64,000 bases of DNA from an uncultured Gammaproteobacteria bacterium (GTDB taxonomy: Bacteria; Pseudomonadota; Gammaproteobacteria; Pseudomonadales; Pseudohongiellaceae): positions 1-64,000 of the forward strand of contig CAJXUA010000002.1 in the NCBI GenBank assembly GCA_913060695.1, in the 5' to 3' direction. Below the pieces are notes generated by a model. The model searched no databases, had not been told where the DNA came from, and worked only from the letters and a program-made list of their open reading frames with translations. The translations under genes were made by a program, and so were the position numbers. Of this stretch, positions 27,788-36,791 are shown one piece after another (positions within the stretch are counted from its first letter, which is position 1; each line of letters begins with the position of its first letter).

Positions 27788-28837
27788 TCACTGGGCTAGA
27801 TTGAACGCGACTAGGTGATCCATTTCGATGTGGATGCCAATCATCTCTCCCTGCGCATGACGATGATGGCTTGGTACGAGGCTCAAGACATGAGTCCCAT
27901 CCGCCAACTCCAGCGTGTATAAATACTGCGACCCCCTAAATGCCTTGTCGATCACCTTTGCCGTGGTCGTGCTGTCATCGTCGTGAATTACATCGTCGGG
28001 CCGAATCAACACCATCACCGTGTTGCCGAGCTCATAGCCGTGGGGCTCTGCCTCGGACAATACCCCTAAGGCTGTCTGTACGGAGTAAGCATCGCTTACC
28101 GTCCCATTGAGAAACACTCCCTCCCCCACGAAGTCAGCCACATAGGGACAGCTGGGCTTGTGGTAAAGTTCGAAGGGCGAGCTCCACTGCATTAATTCCC
28201 CCGCACGCATCACCCCTATCTCATCGGCCATTGCAAAGGCCTCGTACTGATTGTGACTTACGAGGATAGCCGTGATGCCGTCTTTCTTGAGCACATAGCG
28301 AATCTCCCTAGCGAGCTCCTCGCGCAGCTCCACATCGAGGCTTGCGAAAGGCTCGTCTAGTAACAGGATGCGCGGCTTAGGCGCCATGGCGCGTGCGACG
28401 GCAACGCGCTGCTGTTGCCCCCCGGATAGCCGGTGGGGATAGGTATGCAGGTACTCACTTATTTTCAACATCTGCGCTAGCTCCTGCACCCGCGCCGTCT
28501 TCTCACTACTACTCTTGCCAGAGAGACCGAAGGCAATATTCTCTGCAACACTAAGATGGGGAAACAACGCATAGTCTTGAAATACCATGCCGACCTGACG
28601 CTTCTCGACGGGCAGGCAAAGCGCCTGATTACTAACCGCGGCACCGGCAATGCGAATCTCTCCCTCCAAGGCCTTCTCGAAACCTGCGATGGCGCGCAGC
28701 AGCGTGGTCTTGCCGCAGCCACTAGGACCTAGCAGGCAGCCGATCATGCCCTCACGCAGTTGCAGAGAGATATCACGGACTATCACAGTGCCCTCTAGGG
28801 CGACGGCAACATTATTGAGTTCGAGTACTGGGTTCAT
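27788..28837 (-). CDS. fbpC: Ferric iron ABC transporter ATPase
   Basis: 349 residues from the ATG at 28837 (MNPVLELNNVAVAL). The longer frame to 28903 only adds sequence inside the permease gene. Walker A GPSGCGKTT, signature LSGGQQQRVAVARA, Walker B ILLLDEPFASLD and a C-terminal TOBE-like regulatory domain (VLIRPDDVI) are present. The ATG lies 26 nt inside the permease gene. The signature and TOBE layout fit FbpC/AfuC-type importers. It powers uptake of iron(III) delivered by the binding protein at 30556. Confidence 0.9.
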   Translation of the reverse strand: MNPVLELNNVAVALEGTVIVRDISLQLREGMIGCLLGPSGCGKTTLLRAIAGFEKALEGEIRIAGAAVSNQALCLPVEKRQVGMVFQDYALFPHLSVAENIAFGLSGKSSSEKTARVQELAQMLKISEYLHTYPHRLSGGQQQRVAVARAMAPKPRILLLDEPFASLDVELREELAREIRYVLKKDGITAILVSHNQYEAFAMADEIGVMRAGELMQWSSPFELYHKPSCPYVADFVGEGVFLNGTVSDAYSVQTALGVLSEAEPHGYELGNTVMVLIRPDDVIHDDDSTTTAKVIDKAFRGSQYLYTLELADGTHVLSLVPSHHRHAQGEMIGIHIEMDHLVAFNLAQ

Positions 28838-30527
28838 AACCTGGTCGCGACTTGGAAATAGTTTGGCTGAGGATAATAACAGGGATAATCCCTGCCAACA
28901 CAATCATCAGGGCGGTGCTGGAAGCCTCGGCGAGGCGCTCTTGATTCGCCAGCTCGTAAGTTCGAATGGCGAGGGTATTGAAATTGAAGGGGCGCAGGAT
29001 CAGCGTGGCAGGTAGCTCCTTGAGCACATCCACGAACACCAAGAGACTCGCCGTGAGCAGGCTGCCCTTCATCACTGGAATATGCACCCGCCGCAAAATT
29101 TGCAATGGCTTGAGACCTAGGGAGCGCCCCACGTCATCCATTGTCGGTTTGATCTTACCTAGCCCCGCATCGAGCGTATTCATGGACACAGGCAGGAAGC
29201 GCACCAGATAGGCGAACACTACTGCCACCAGAGTGCCGCTAAACAGCAGTCCGGTGGAAATATCGAATTGCTCACGCATCCAGGCGTCTAGGGTATTGTC
29301 GAACCACGCGAAGGGAATCAACACGCCTACCGCGACTACGGTGCCAGGTATCGCGTAACCAAGGCCGAGCACTCTTACGATGCCCCGCAGAAAGATACCC
29401 GGACGCAGGCGCTTGCTATAGGTAATGAACAGGGAAAGGAACAGGGCGATCACCGCGGTGATAGAGGCAAGCTTAAGACTATTGCCGAACAGGCCCAGAA
29501 AATTGGAACGATCCAACAGTTCCCAGGTATCGAATGCCCATAGAGAGAGCTGAATGAATGGAATCAAAAAACCAAACACAACAGGGAAGAAGCAGTAGAA
29601 CATTGCAGCAGCTCGTTTCCAGCCGTGTAATTCGATGCGCGGCAGCCGAGTATATTTATTGCTGGTGTGGTGATAGCGCGCCTTCGAGCGAGACCAGTGC
29701 TCCGCCAGCACGAGACCCAAGATAAAGACCATTAGTACGGCGGCTAACTGCGCAGCCGCGATTGGACTGCCCAAGCCAAACCAGGTGCGGTAAATGCCGG
29801 TAGTAAATGCTGACACACCGAAGTATTGCACGGTGCCATAGTCAGCCAGAGTCTCCATCAACACTAGGGAGAGCGCCGCCATGATAGCGGGGCGTGCCAG
29901 CGGGAGCGCGACACGACTGAAGGCCTTAAAAGGGCTTGCGCCGAGGGTACGCGACACCTCTAGCACGCACACGGACTGCTCGATGAAAGCGGTGCGAGTT
30001 AGCAAATAGACATAGGGGTAGAGTACCAAGGAGAGCATGGTGATAGCGCCACCGATGGAGCGTATCTGCGGAAACCAATAGTCGCCGTAGCGTACCTCGA
30101 AGGTTGTCCTAATCCAGCTCTGCAGCGGGCCACCGACATCCAGCATGCCGGTATAGGTGTAGGCGATAATATAGGCCGGCATTGCCAGTGGTAGCACCAA
30201 GGCCCACTCCAAGTGACGACTACCCGGGAAGCGCGTCATGGTCACCAGCCAAGCCGGGCCAATGCCAAGCACCAACACCGCTAGACCAACTCCCACCATG
30301 AGCATAGCGGACTGCGAAACATAGTCGCCAAGCACGGTGGAAGCTAGATGAGACCAAACGCCCTCACTGTCTCCGAAAATAGAGGAGAAGACGGTTATAG
30401 TAGGAACGCTAAGGAGGATGCAGAGCGCTAAAATTCCGAGCGTGAGCCACCGCTCACTGAGCCGGGTTCTCAAAGACGACAAGGCCCCTCGCGGGGCCTC
30501 ATTTGTGACAGTAGTTAATTGCGACAT
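28812..30527 (-). CDS. fbpB: Ferric iron ABC transporter permease
   Basis: 571 residues, a fused double permease of about 12 transmembrane helices. Each half has an EAA-type loop (SRTLGASPFKAFSRVALPLARPA, and GRSLGLKPLQILRRVHIPVMKGS). The double-length permease is typical of FbpB/SfuB-class iron(III) importers. It lies 28 nt downstream of the binding-protein gene and overlaps fbpC, in one operon. Confidence 0.92.
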   Translation of the reverse strand: MSQLTTVTNEAPRGALSSLRTRLSERWLTLGILALCILLSVPTITVFSSIFGDSEGVWSHLASTVLGDYVSQSAMLMVGVGLAVLVLGIGPAWLVTMTRFPGSRHLEWALVLPLAMPAYIIAYTYTGMLDVGGPLQSWIRTTFEVRYGDYWFPQIRSIGGAITMLSLVLYPYVYLLTRTAFIEQSVCVLEVSRTLGASPFKAFSRVALPLARPAIMAALSLVLMETLADYGTVQYFGVSAFTTGIYRTWFGLGSPIAAAQLAAVLMVFILGLVLAEHWSRSKARYHHTSNKYTRLPRIELHGWKRAAAMFYCFFPVVFGFLIPFIQLSLWAFDTWELLDRSNFLGLFGNSLKLASITAVIALFLSLFITYSKRLRPGIFLRGIVRVLGLGYAIPGTVVAVGVLIPFAWFDNTLDAWMREQFDISTGLLFSGTLVAVVFAYLVRFLPVSMNTLDAGLGKIKPTMDDVGRSLGLKPLQILRRVHIPVMKGSLLTASLLVFVDVLKELPATLILRPFNFNTLAIRTYELANQERLAEASSTALMIVLAGIIPVIILSQTISKSRPGYEPSTRTQ

Positions 30528-30555
30528 CTAACGCGAGTCTTATTCTATGTAGCGT

Positions 30556-31563
30556 TTATTTCCATCCCGCGCGATCCATAAGGCGCACAGCTTCGGCATT
30601 GTGAATGCCTAATTGATCTAGAGCAATGTCATCTGCCTTGAATTCGCCCCATGACTTGAGCAACTCACTGCTTTGCACGTCATCACGTACTGGGAATTCA
30701 TTGTTAGTTTCCGCATACCAATGTTGGGCCTCGTCGCCTACAAGATACTCCATCAGCTTCACCGCTGCGTCCTTGTTCTTCGCCGCCTTGGTCACTGCCG
30801 CGCCACTGATATTAATGTGCGCACCGTTGCTATTCTGGTCTGGCCAGAACACTGCCACCGCCTCACCATTGGCGCGATCGGCTGGGTTTGAAGAGCTCAG
30901 TAAGCCAGCAAGATAATAAGTGTTAACGAGGGCGACCTGACACTGACCAGCTGCAATCGCACTGATCTGCTCTCGGTCTCCACCCTGTGGGCTACGCGCG
31001 AAATTCGCAACTAGGCCTTCGGCCCATTCTTCGGTTTGCGCAACACCATTGCGGCTAACCATCGACGCCACCATCGACTGATTGTAAATATTTGAGGACG
31101 AACGCACACATATCTTGCCCCTCCATTTCGGGTCTGCAAGATCCGCATAAGTAGATAAGTCGGCAGGATTCACGCGCTCTTTGTCGTACACGATTACGCG
31201 TGAGCGCAATGACAAGGCATACCAATAACCTTCGCTATCGCGATAGTTTGCCGGAACTTCCGCATCCAGAAGCGGTGACTGCACGCTCTGCAAAACTCCA
31301 GCCTCTTTGGCTCGATAAAGTCGGCCAACATCCACAGTAAGTAGCAGATCCGCGGGAGAGTTTGCCCCCTCGAGAGAAAGGCGTTGGATGAGCTCGTCTG
31401 CACCGCCAGTCACCAGATTCACTGTGACTCCGGTTTCCCTTGAGTAGATGTCGAGAATGGGCTTGATCAGATTCTCTTCTCGAGCCGAATAGATGTTTAC
31501 TTCGTCTGCTTGTACAAGGCTTGCACAGAGCACGGTGGCAATGGTTGTGAGGACTCTTCGCAT
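30556..31563 (-). CDS. fbpA: Periplasmic iron(III)-binding protein
   Basis: 335 residues. The signal peptide is cleaved after LCASLVQA. DEVNIYSAREENLIKPILDIY is the classic start of a ferric-binding protein, and VNTYYLAGL near residue 220 carries the paired tyrosines that ligate iron. Binding proteins of this FutA/FbpA type take iron(III) from the periplasm and hand it to FbpB. AGGAG lies about 10 nt before the ATG. It is the first gene of fbpABC and has a Fur-box-like sequence upstream. Confidence 0.93.
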   Translation of the reverse strand: MRRVLTTIATVLCASLVQADEVNIYSAREENLIKPILDIYSRETGVTVNLVTGGADELIQRLSLEGANSPADLLLTVDVGRLYRAKEAGVLQSVQSPLLDAEVPANYRDSEGYWYALSLRSRVIVYDKERVNPADLSTYADLADPKWRGKICVRSSSNIYNQSMVASMVSRNGVAQTEEWAEGLVANFARSPQGGDREQISAIAAGQCQVALVNTYYLAGLLSSSNPADRANGEAVAVFWPDQNSNGAHINISGAAVTKAAKNKDAAVKLMEYLVGDEAQHWYAETNNEFPVRDDVQSSELLKSWGEFKADDIALDQLGIHNAEAVRLMDRAGWK

Positions 31564-31624
31564 GGTGCTGTACTCCTAAAAACTTGGCTTGCGGGCGTGA
31601 GATACTCTCGCCCTACTGTTGCCC

Positions 31625-31645
31625 AAATGATAATACATCTTATTT
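31625..31645. promoter_or_regulatory. Candidate Fur box upstream of fbpABC
   Basis: The sequence begins AAATGATAAT and ends TTATTT, matching the left half of the Fur consensus (GATAATGATAATCATTATC) well and the right half poorly. It is about 65 nt upstream of the fbpA start. Fur control of fbp operons is common in Gammaproteobacteria. Confidence 0.4.
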
Positions 31646-31702
31646 AGCTTTACAATCGGAGTCCGCATTAGTTCATGCTAACGAGGCAGTCCAGCGGCAC
31701 AC

Positions 31703-32971
31703 TCAGGGTGCGCCCTCTTCGCCCTCGTAGGGGAAGTCTGGATGCTCTTCTGTCCGAGGGTCTAGCTCGAAGGACATTGGCGTCGTAGTTGGGGCTACCG
31801 CACGGAAGGGTTCGGTCTCGTCCAGCACTGGGAGCACATGAATTCGTCTGCGCGCCGCAAGTACAGCGACAAAGCCCGATAGACAGATGGCGCTGAATAC
31901 GAACAGGCCGTTGGGCCCAAACCACTGCATGAAGGCGGAGGCGATAAAGGAGCCAACTGCGGAAAACAGGCCCATCGACAGCAGCATGACGCTGCCGACC
32001 ATTACAAAGTCCTCGGGCGCGGCCCTGTCATTGGCGTGGGCGAGACTTATCGCGTACTGCGTCATTACGCATCCACCCCAGAGGAAGGCTAATAGGGCCA
32101 GGGCCCAGCTAGGCAAGTCACCTAAGACCACCAGCAAGGCAGAGATTAGCGCGCCTGCAACCGCGGTGTAGAGCAAGACTATGCGCCGGTCGTAGTGGTC
32201 CGAGAGACGGCCTAAGGGCAGCTGAAAGACTGCGCCACCAAGCACTACAACACTCAGGAATAGGGTTAGGGACTGCGTGTCCATGCCGATGCCACGGGCA
32301 TAGAGAGGACCTAGCGACCAGAACGCACCGGTGACCAAGCCCGTAGCCACCGCTCCGGCCACGCCTGCCGGAGACAACTGCAGCACTTTGCGCAGGTCGA
32401 TCTGCACATTACTGATAGGCCCCGGCGCCATCGCCGTAGTAAGGCAAACGGGAATGAGAGCGAGGGAGAGTAAAATCGCCACGACGATGAACAGTGTCTG
32501 CCCAAGGGGGTCGGCAAGGTTCAGCAACTGCTGCCCCACCATGGTCATGCTCATATTGATCACGACGTATACCGAGAGAATGGTGCCGCGAGTCTGGGAG
32601 TTGGAGCGCTCGCTGAGCCAGCTCTCGATGGTCATATACAGGCCCGAGATGGCGAAGCCGACGGTAAAGCGCAGAATCAGCCACACGAAGGCATAGGGTA
32701 GCGAATAGAACAGCAGCACCAAGGCGGAGTAAGTGGAGGTTAGGATGGCGAAGGTACGAATATGCCCTACCCGCCTCACTAGAAACGGTGTAAGCAGGCA
32801 GCCCGACACGAAGCCGACATAGTAGGTCGATCCCATCAGACCGATCTGTCCAGCGCTAAAGCCCAGCAGCTCTGCGCTGACTGGCAGCAGTGTAAGTTGT
32901 AGTCCGTGACCAATAAGTAACAACGCATCTGAGAACAGCAGCGCCGCAACGGGTATTAACATTCTTCGCAT
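31703..32971 (-). CDS. MFS transporter (YcaD-like)
   Basis: 422 residues with 12 predicted membrane helices. GFVSGCLLTPFLVRRVGHIRTFA is the loop 2-3 MFS signature, and RFTVGFAISGLYMTIESWLSERS matches the YcaD/MFS_1 subgroup. The C-terminal tail is acidic (DPRTEEHPDFPYEGEEGAP) and cytoplasmic. The substrate is unknown. The gene lies upstream of fbpA on the same strand with a 139-nt gap, so a link to iron is possible but unproven. Confidence 0.85.
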   Translation of the reverse strand: MRRMLIPVAALLFSDALLLIGHGLQLTLLPVSAELLGFSAGQIGLMGSTYYVGFVSGCLLTPFLVRRVGHIRTFAILTSTYSALVLLFYSLPYAFVWLILRFTVGFAISGLYMTIESWLSERSNSQTRGTILSVYVVINMSMTMVGQQLLNLADPLGQTLFIVVAILLSLALIPVCLTTAMAPGPISNVQIDLRKVLQLSPAGVAGAVATGLVTGAFWSLGPLYARGIGMDTQSLTLFLSVVVLGGAVFQLPLGRLSDHYDRRIVLLYTAVAGALISALLVVLGDLPSWALALLAFLWGGCVMTQYAISLAHANDRAAPEDFVMVGSVMLLSMGLFSAVGSFIASAFMQWFGPNGLFVFSAICLSGFVAVLAARRRIHVLPVLDETEPFRAVAPTTTPMSFELDPRTEEHPDFPYEGEEGAP

Positions 32972-33283
32972 TTTAACAATCAGACGAGCTCACACAGGCG
33001 AGTCGGGCGTCTAAACTTCCTCTTTAAGTTGGGTGGTGTGCTGCGCACAAAACACACTCTAACATCTTTGGCTAAAACTTTAAGGAGGCCATACCACTAC
33101 AATGCGGGGAATCCGTGCCAAACCAGCCCCGCGCTCAACGTCGCTTTAGCGCCGATAGATGACAATGCGTAAACGATTCTTTCTGCCCCACATTGCTGTA
33201 AAATAAACCCCTATTCGTGCCGTGCCATAGCGCAAAGGCCACGAGACAAGTCGTATCCTTTTCGTACGCGGAGACATAATAAG
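32972..33283. other. Intergenic region between divergent MFS and haem lipoprotein genes (312 nt)
   Basis: No gene is supported. A possible stem GCGGGG (33103-33108) / CCCCGC (33128-33133) is the only structure I noticed. Both flanking genes must have their promoters here. I could not assign -35/-10 elements with confidence. Confidence 0.3.
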
Positions 33284-33814
33284 ATGAATACAGCCTCGAG
33301 AACCCTAGTGCGCAGCGCCCTAATCATATTCGCCGCAGGTCTTTGCATCAGCTGCAGCGAGCAAAGCGCTCCAAGTGCTAGTAACACCGTCAGTCCGAGT
33401 GCAGCTCCCGCCGACAGCTCTTACGACCTTAGGCTCGATATGCAAGATTTCATGAACAACGTATTAGAGCCTGTCTCGGACGTGCTCTGGGACTACGCCG
33501 GCTGGGTCGACGACATCAATACTGGCTACGAAGACCTCTATCCGAAGACCGACGAAGAATGGCTACTGGTTAAGCAAAAAGCGGCGCAGCTGATCGAAGC
33601 GGGTAACGCCCTCGCACTGCCAGGGCGCGCCGTGGATAACGATGCCTGGATCACTTACTCCAATGCGCTGAGCACGGCAGCGGCCTTCGCTTACGATTCT
33701 GCGCAAACGCAGAACCGGGAAGACTTCTTCCAAGCGGGCGCACAAATCTACAGCGTGTGCACCGCCTGCCATCAGGGCTATAATCCTGAGATCTCCAGAT
33801 TCGCCAGTAATTGA
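33284..33814 (+). CDS. Haem c lipoprotein, first gene of the HupE operon
   Basis: 176 residues. The signal peptide has lipobox GLCISC (Cys near 24), followed by a Ser/Ala-rich linker, a helical domain and a single CTACHQ haem motif near residue 162. This is the cytochrome c'/c556 pattern also seen at 14318, though the two are clearly diverged. It is 13 nt ahead of the HupE/UreJ gene. It may transfer electrons or sense redox state at the membrane. No dedicated partner is visible. Confidence 0.78.
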   Translation: MNTASRTLVRSALIIFAAGLCISCSEQSAPSASNTVSPSAAPADSSYDLRLDMQDFMNNVLEPVSDVLWDYAGWVDDINTGYEDLYPKTDEEWLLVKQKAAQLIEAGNALALPGRAVDNDAWITYSNALSTAAAFAYDSAQTQNREDFFQAGAQIYSVCTACHQGYNPEISRFASN

Positions 33815-33827
33815 AGGCGAGCATCTA

Positions 33828-34547
33828 ATGCTGCTTCACGATAGCCCCAAGCTTGGCCTTGGATCTGGGGCAATGACTGTCATTGGCGCACTCGCGTTGC
33901 TGCTTGGCAACGCGGCCATAGCCCACACTATCACTGGCAATGACGCCAATTACGTGCAGGGGATCGATGGGCCTGCCATCGCTCCTTTCATCTATCTTGG
34001 CGCCAAGCATATGGTGACGGGCTACGACCACTTATTGTATTTGCTAGGCGTGGTCTTCTTCCTGTATCGCCCCATCCATGTCCTGCAATATGTCTCGCTG
34101 TTCGCCCTCGGTCATAGCATCACCCTCCTTACCGGCGTCCTAGCGAACCTACAGGTCAATGCCTATCTGATCGATGCGATCATCGGTTTCTCGATCGTTT
34201 ATAAGGCATTCGAGAACATCGGGGGCTTCGACAAGCTCGGCAATATGCGCCCCAATCCGAAAGCAGCGGTATTCATCTTCGGTCTCTTCCATGGTCTTGG
34301 GCTCGCCACCAAGTTGCAGGCCTTCGAACTCAGCTCCAATGGCTTAGTGACCAATATCATTAGTTTCAATATAGGAGTCGAACTTGGCCAGCTGTTAGCC
34401 CTATCGGCGATTCTATTGTTGCTAAGCCTATGGCGTACTAGAGCCAGCTACACACGCTACGCGCTTGTGAGCAACACACTCTTAATGGGCGGCGGTTTCA
34501 TCCTCACCGCCTACCAGTTAACCGCCTTTTTCAGCGGTAAGGTCTAA
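33828..34547 (+). CDS. HupE/UreJ family membrane protein
   Basis: 239 residues. A signal-like first helix (GAMTVIGALALLLGNAAIAHT) is followed by the HupE/UreJ core with GAKHMVTGYDHLLYLLGVVFF and FALGHSITLLTGVL. The conserved His/Asp residues in the first helix pair are thought to bind nickel or cobalt in this family. It may import Ni or Co, or handle another metal. No hydrogenase or urease gene is in the window. It sits between the haem lipoprotein (13 nt) and the anchor protein (19 nt) in a compact operon. Confidence 0.85.
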   Translation: MLLHDSPKLGLGSGAMTVIGALALLLGNAAIAHTITGNDANYVQGIDGPAIAPFIYLGAKHMVTGYDHLLYLLGVVFFLYRPIHVLQYVSLFALGHSITLLTGVLANLQVNAYLIDAIIGFSIVYKAFENIGGFDKLGNMRPNPKAAVFIFGLFHGLGLATKLQAFELSSNGLVTNIISFNIGVELGQLLALSAILLLLSLWRTRASYTRYALVSNTLLMGGGFILTAYQLTAFFSGKV

Positions 34548-34566
34548 TAGAACAGGAAGCTTTACT

Positions 34567-35142
34567 ATGAACAGCACACCGCCAAACGCACAAAGCCCGT
34601 CGATGTCACGCATCTTAGGTGCAACGCTCATCGCCGTCTTACTCGCAGCGATAGTGTTTCTCGTCGCCGTGCTGCCCGCCGAGTTCGGCGTGGACCCACT
34701 CGGCACCGGGCGCGCATTAGGACTAATGGACTTAGCCGATGCCAGTGAAAGCCCCTACGAGAAAGTAGAGCAAGTTCACAAGGTGGACCGTACCGAATTT
34801 ATCCTCGAGCCCTTCCAGTCTGTCGAATACAAGTATCAGCTTAGCGAAGCTAGCACCATGATCTTCTCGTGGGTGGCCACAGGAGAGTTGGTCTTCGACA
34901 TGCATGCGGACCCAGAGGGTATGGAGGGCGAGGAAGGCGTAGAGAGTTTCGACAAGGGCAATGCGCTTAGCGGAGCAGGCGTTTATCACGCACCGTTCAC
35001 TGGCATTCATGGCTGGTTCTGGGAGAACCGCAGCTTTGAGCAGGTCCATGTGCAACTGAACAGCGCGGGCTTCTACGACAGCTCCATCGTCTTTCGCGAC
35101 GGGGGCAGTTTCGATCGCGAACTGAACCCTGCCATCCAGTAG
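34567..35142 (+). CDS. Single-span membrane-anchor protein following HupE
   Basis: 191 residues. One N-terminal transmembrane helix (about 14-36, ILGATLIAVLLAAIVFLVAV) is followed by a periplasmic beta-rich domain with an acidic loop (HADPEGMEGEEGVESF) and Trp-rich GIHGWFWENRSFEQV. It matches proteins labelled transmembrane anchor protein that I recall beside HupE/UreJ genes. The function is unknown. The acidic, His-containing loop could bind metal. It is the last gene of the operon, followed by a terminator. Confidence 0.75.
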   Translation: MNSTPPNAQSPSMSRILGATLIAVLLAAIVFLVAVLPAEFGVDPLGTGRALGLMDLADASESPYEKVEQVHKVDRTEFILEPFQSVEYKYQLSEASTMIFSWVATGELVFDMHADPEGMEGEEGVESFDKGNALSGAGVYHAPFTGIHGWFWENRSFEQVHVQLNSAGFYDSSIVFRDGGSFDRELNPAIQ

Positions 35143-35155
35143 ACGCCCCATAAAA

Positions 35156-35185
35156 AACGCCCGTTCTGATATCAGCGCGGGCGTT
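35156..35185. terminator. Terminator after the HupE operon
   Basis: AACGCCCG (35156-35163) pairs with CGGGCGTT (35178-35185), followed by CTATTTT. AAAAA precedes it on the other side, so it also serves the convergent DUF6152 gene. Confidence 0.75.
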
Positions 35186-35215
35186 CTATTTTGCAATCTT
35201 CAAGCGCTTAAAAAA

Positions 35216-35659
35216 TTAACGCTCTACTGGATCGGAACCATCGGACGGCGCGCCAGTGCCCGAAGAACCCATGAACAGCTTGCGGCCATCCGGGAACGTG
35301 ATGTCGCGGCCATTGCCACGGCACTCGGGTGAGCACAGGCGATCTTTGCTTTGGTAACCAGTTACGATGATCTCAGTCCCTAGCTGCAGAGAGTCGCGAT
35401 TGATACCCCGACGCAGCAAGGTATTAGGCGTGCCGCCCTCCACCATCCAGGCCTGCTCAGTGCCATCATCATTAGTGTGCATCAGGTGAATCCACGAATG
35501 CGGATTGATCCATTCCACACGAATGATCGGCCCGCGCAAGGCTATCGGCAGGTCCGCATCGAACTCCGCTGAGAACGCATGGTGCGCCGAGGCAGGCGAG
35601 GCGATAGCCGCTAGCGACCCCGCGACGGCTGTAACAAGCAATAAATTCTTCAACTTCAT
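35216..35659 (-). CDS. DUF6152 family exported protein
   Basis: 147 residues. The signal peptide is MKLKNLLLVTAVAGSLAAIA, with cleavage near SPASA. The mature start HHAFSAEFDADLPIALRG and VEWINPHSWIHLM are typical of the DUF6152 family. A Cys pair lies in LCSPECRGNGRD. The function is unknown. It is coupled to the lipoprotein at 35696 (36-nt gap), which I recall as a usual partner of this family. Confidence 0.82.
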   Translation of the reverse strand: MKLKNLLLVTAVAGSLAAIASPASAHHAFSAEFDADLPIALRGPIIRVEWINPHSWIHLMHTNDDGTEQAWMVEGGTPNTLLRRGINRDSLQLGTEIIVTGYQSKDRLCSPECRGNGRDITFPDGRKLFMGSSGTGAPSDGSDPVER

Positions 35660-35695
35660 ATTTCCACCCCTTTACGTTAAATCATAATGACTATT

Positions 35696-36610
35696 CTAGT
35701 CGTTGGCATCCGCGCCGAAAAGCTCAGCTTCGCGTCCCTTCCTGTACTTTCCGTACATCAACTCTTCGACAAATTCTACACACTTAAACTGCGGCAACTC
35801 AAAACCCGCTTCGAGCCTTCGATAAATCGGCATCTTGATAGTCCATGGACGCTCGAAGATATCGGGATCCTCTATGGTCGCCTCATACTCGATGACGTTG
35901 GCGCTGACCAGAGTATAACGCTCAGTCACCTTAAGTTTATAGCTATGATAGTTACCCGCCCTATCAAACCACGTTCTGTCGTCTAGCCCTGTCACTTCAA
36001 TTACGAAGGTGTCGCCCTCCCAATGACCAAAGGACTGCCCCATCCAAGCATCTAACGGCGCCTCACCCGGGTCTTCTAAGTAGATGTTACGAACAGCGCC
36101 CGCGAAGGAGTATGCGAAGAACACGGCCTTGTCGCTGTGAAATATCTGGAACGGATGGGGCAAATAGGTGGCTCGGGGAACACCCGGCATATAGCACTTT
36201 ATTTCTGGGTCACTCGTTAGCCAATTCTCGCGATTCGAATCGCGTCGGGCGAGAGCTTCAGGCTTATAAGGGATAGCACCACCCTCGACAACGCCGAAGG
36301 TCGCGGGGACTGCGCCTATCGCCCCTAGAGCAACGACTTCGGGGGCAGGTACGGGGACGAAATCCCCGGGCACTAAGGCCAGGGCTGCTTTCGGAGCCGC
36401 GGCCTCGAGATTGTAATTAGCATTGCTGAGGACTTGCCAGATACCGTTGAGGTCTGGCTTGCCGTCTGGGCCACGAGGAATTGTGTTGGCAGCAGGCGCT
36501 GGCGCCGCTTGCACTGCTGTTGAGGCTTGCTCCTGTGCTGGCGAGCAGGCCATCAATGACACAATGATCGCAGCGCTCAGGTAGCCTATTTTTTCTTGTT
36601 TTGACCCCAT
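35696..36610 (-). CDS. Lipoprotein of unknown function associated with DUF6152
   Basis: 304 residues from the ATG at 36610, which has GGGGGAG about 7 nt upstream. The upstream frame to 36643 adds nothing recognisable. The lipobox is SLMAC, followed by an Ala/Gln/Pro-rich linker. The mature domain has PRGPDGKPDLNGIWQ and a beta-strand-rich C-terminal half ending GKYRKGREAELFG. PRxxDGKPDLxGxW occurs in many exported proteins found with DUF6152 genes. The function is unknown. It probably forms an operon with the downstream gene. Confidence 0.72.
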   Translation of the reverse strand: MGSKQEKIGYLSAAIIVSLMACSPAQEQASTAVQAAPAPAANTIPRGPDGKPDLNGIWQVLSNANYNLEAAAPKAALALVPGDFVPVPAPEVVALGAIGAVPATFGVVEGGAIPYKPEALARRDSNRENWLTSDPEIKCYMPGVPRATYLPHPFQIFHSDKAVFFAYSFAGAVRNIYLEDPGEAPLDAWMGQSFGHWEGDTFVIEVTGLDDRTWFDRAGNYHSYKLKVTERYTLVSANVIEYEATIEDPDIFERPWTIKMPIYRRLEAGFELPQFKCVEFVEELMYGKYRKGREAELFGADAND

Positions 36611-36791
36611 TTGGACTCCCCCTTTAACGGCCGATATAAACACTTACATTTTGGAGTGTCAAGATAAACACGGCGAGTGGAAGGGGTCGCGCCTCGAGCA
36701 ATAGAGGCGCTACAAGGCTTGCGAAATGGGGCTTCGTAGAGGGGAACATTCAAGCCCCGCGGAGCGCGTTAGGCGCTGTGCGGGGAGCGAC

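Noticed and set aside
33103-33160. 15-codon ORF after AAGGAGG in the MFS/haem lipoprotein gap
   Set aside because: The ribosome site is about 13 nt from the ATG and the product is very short and polar.
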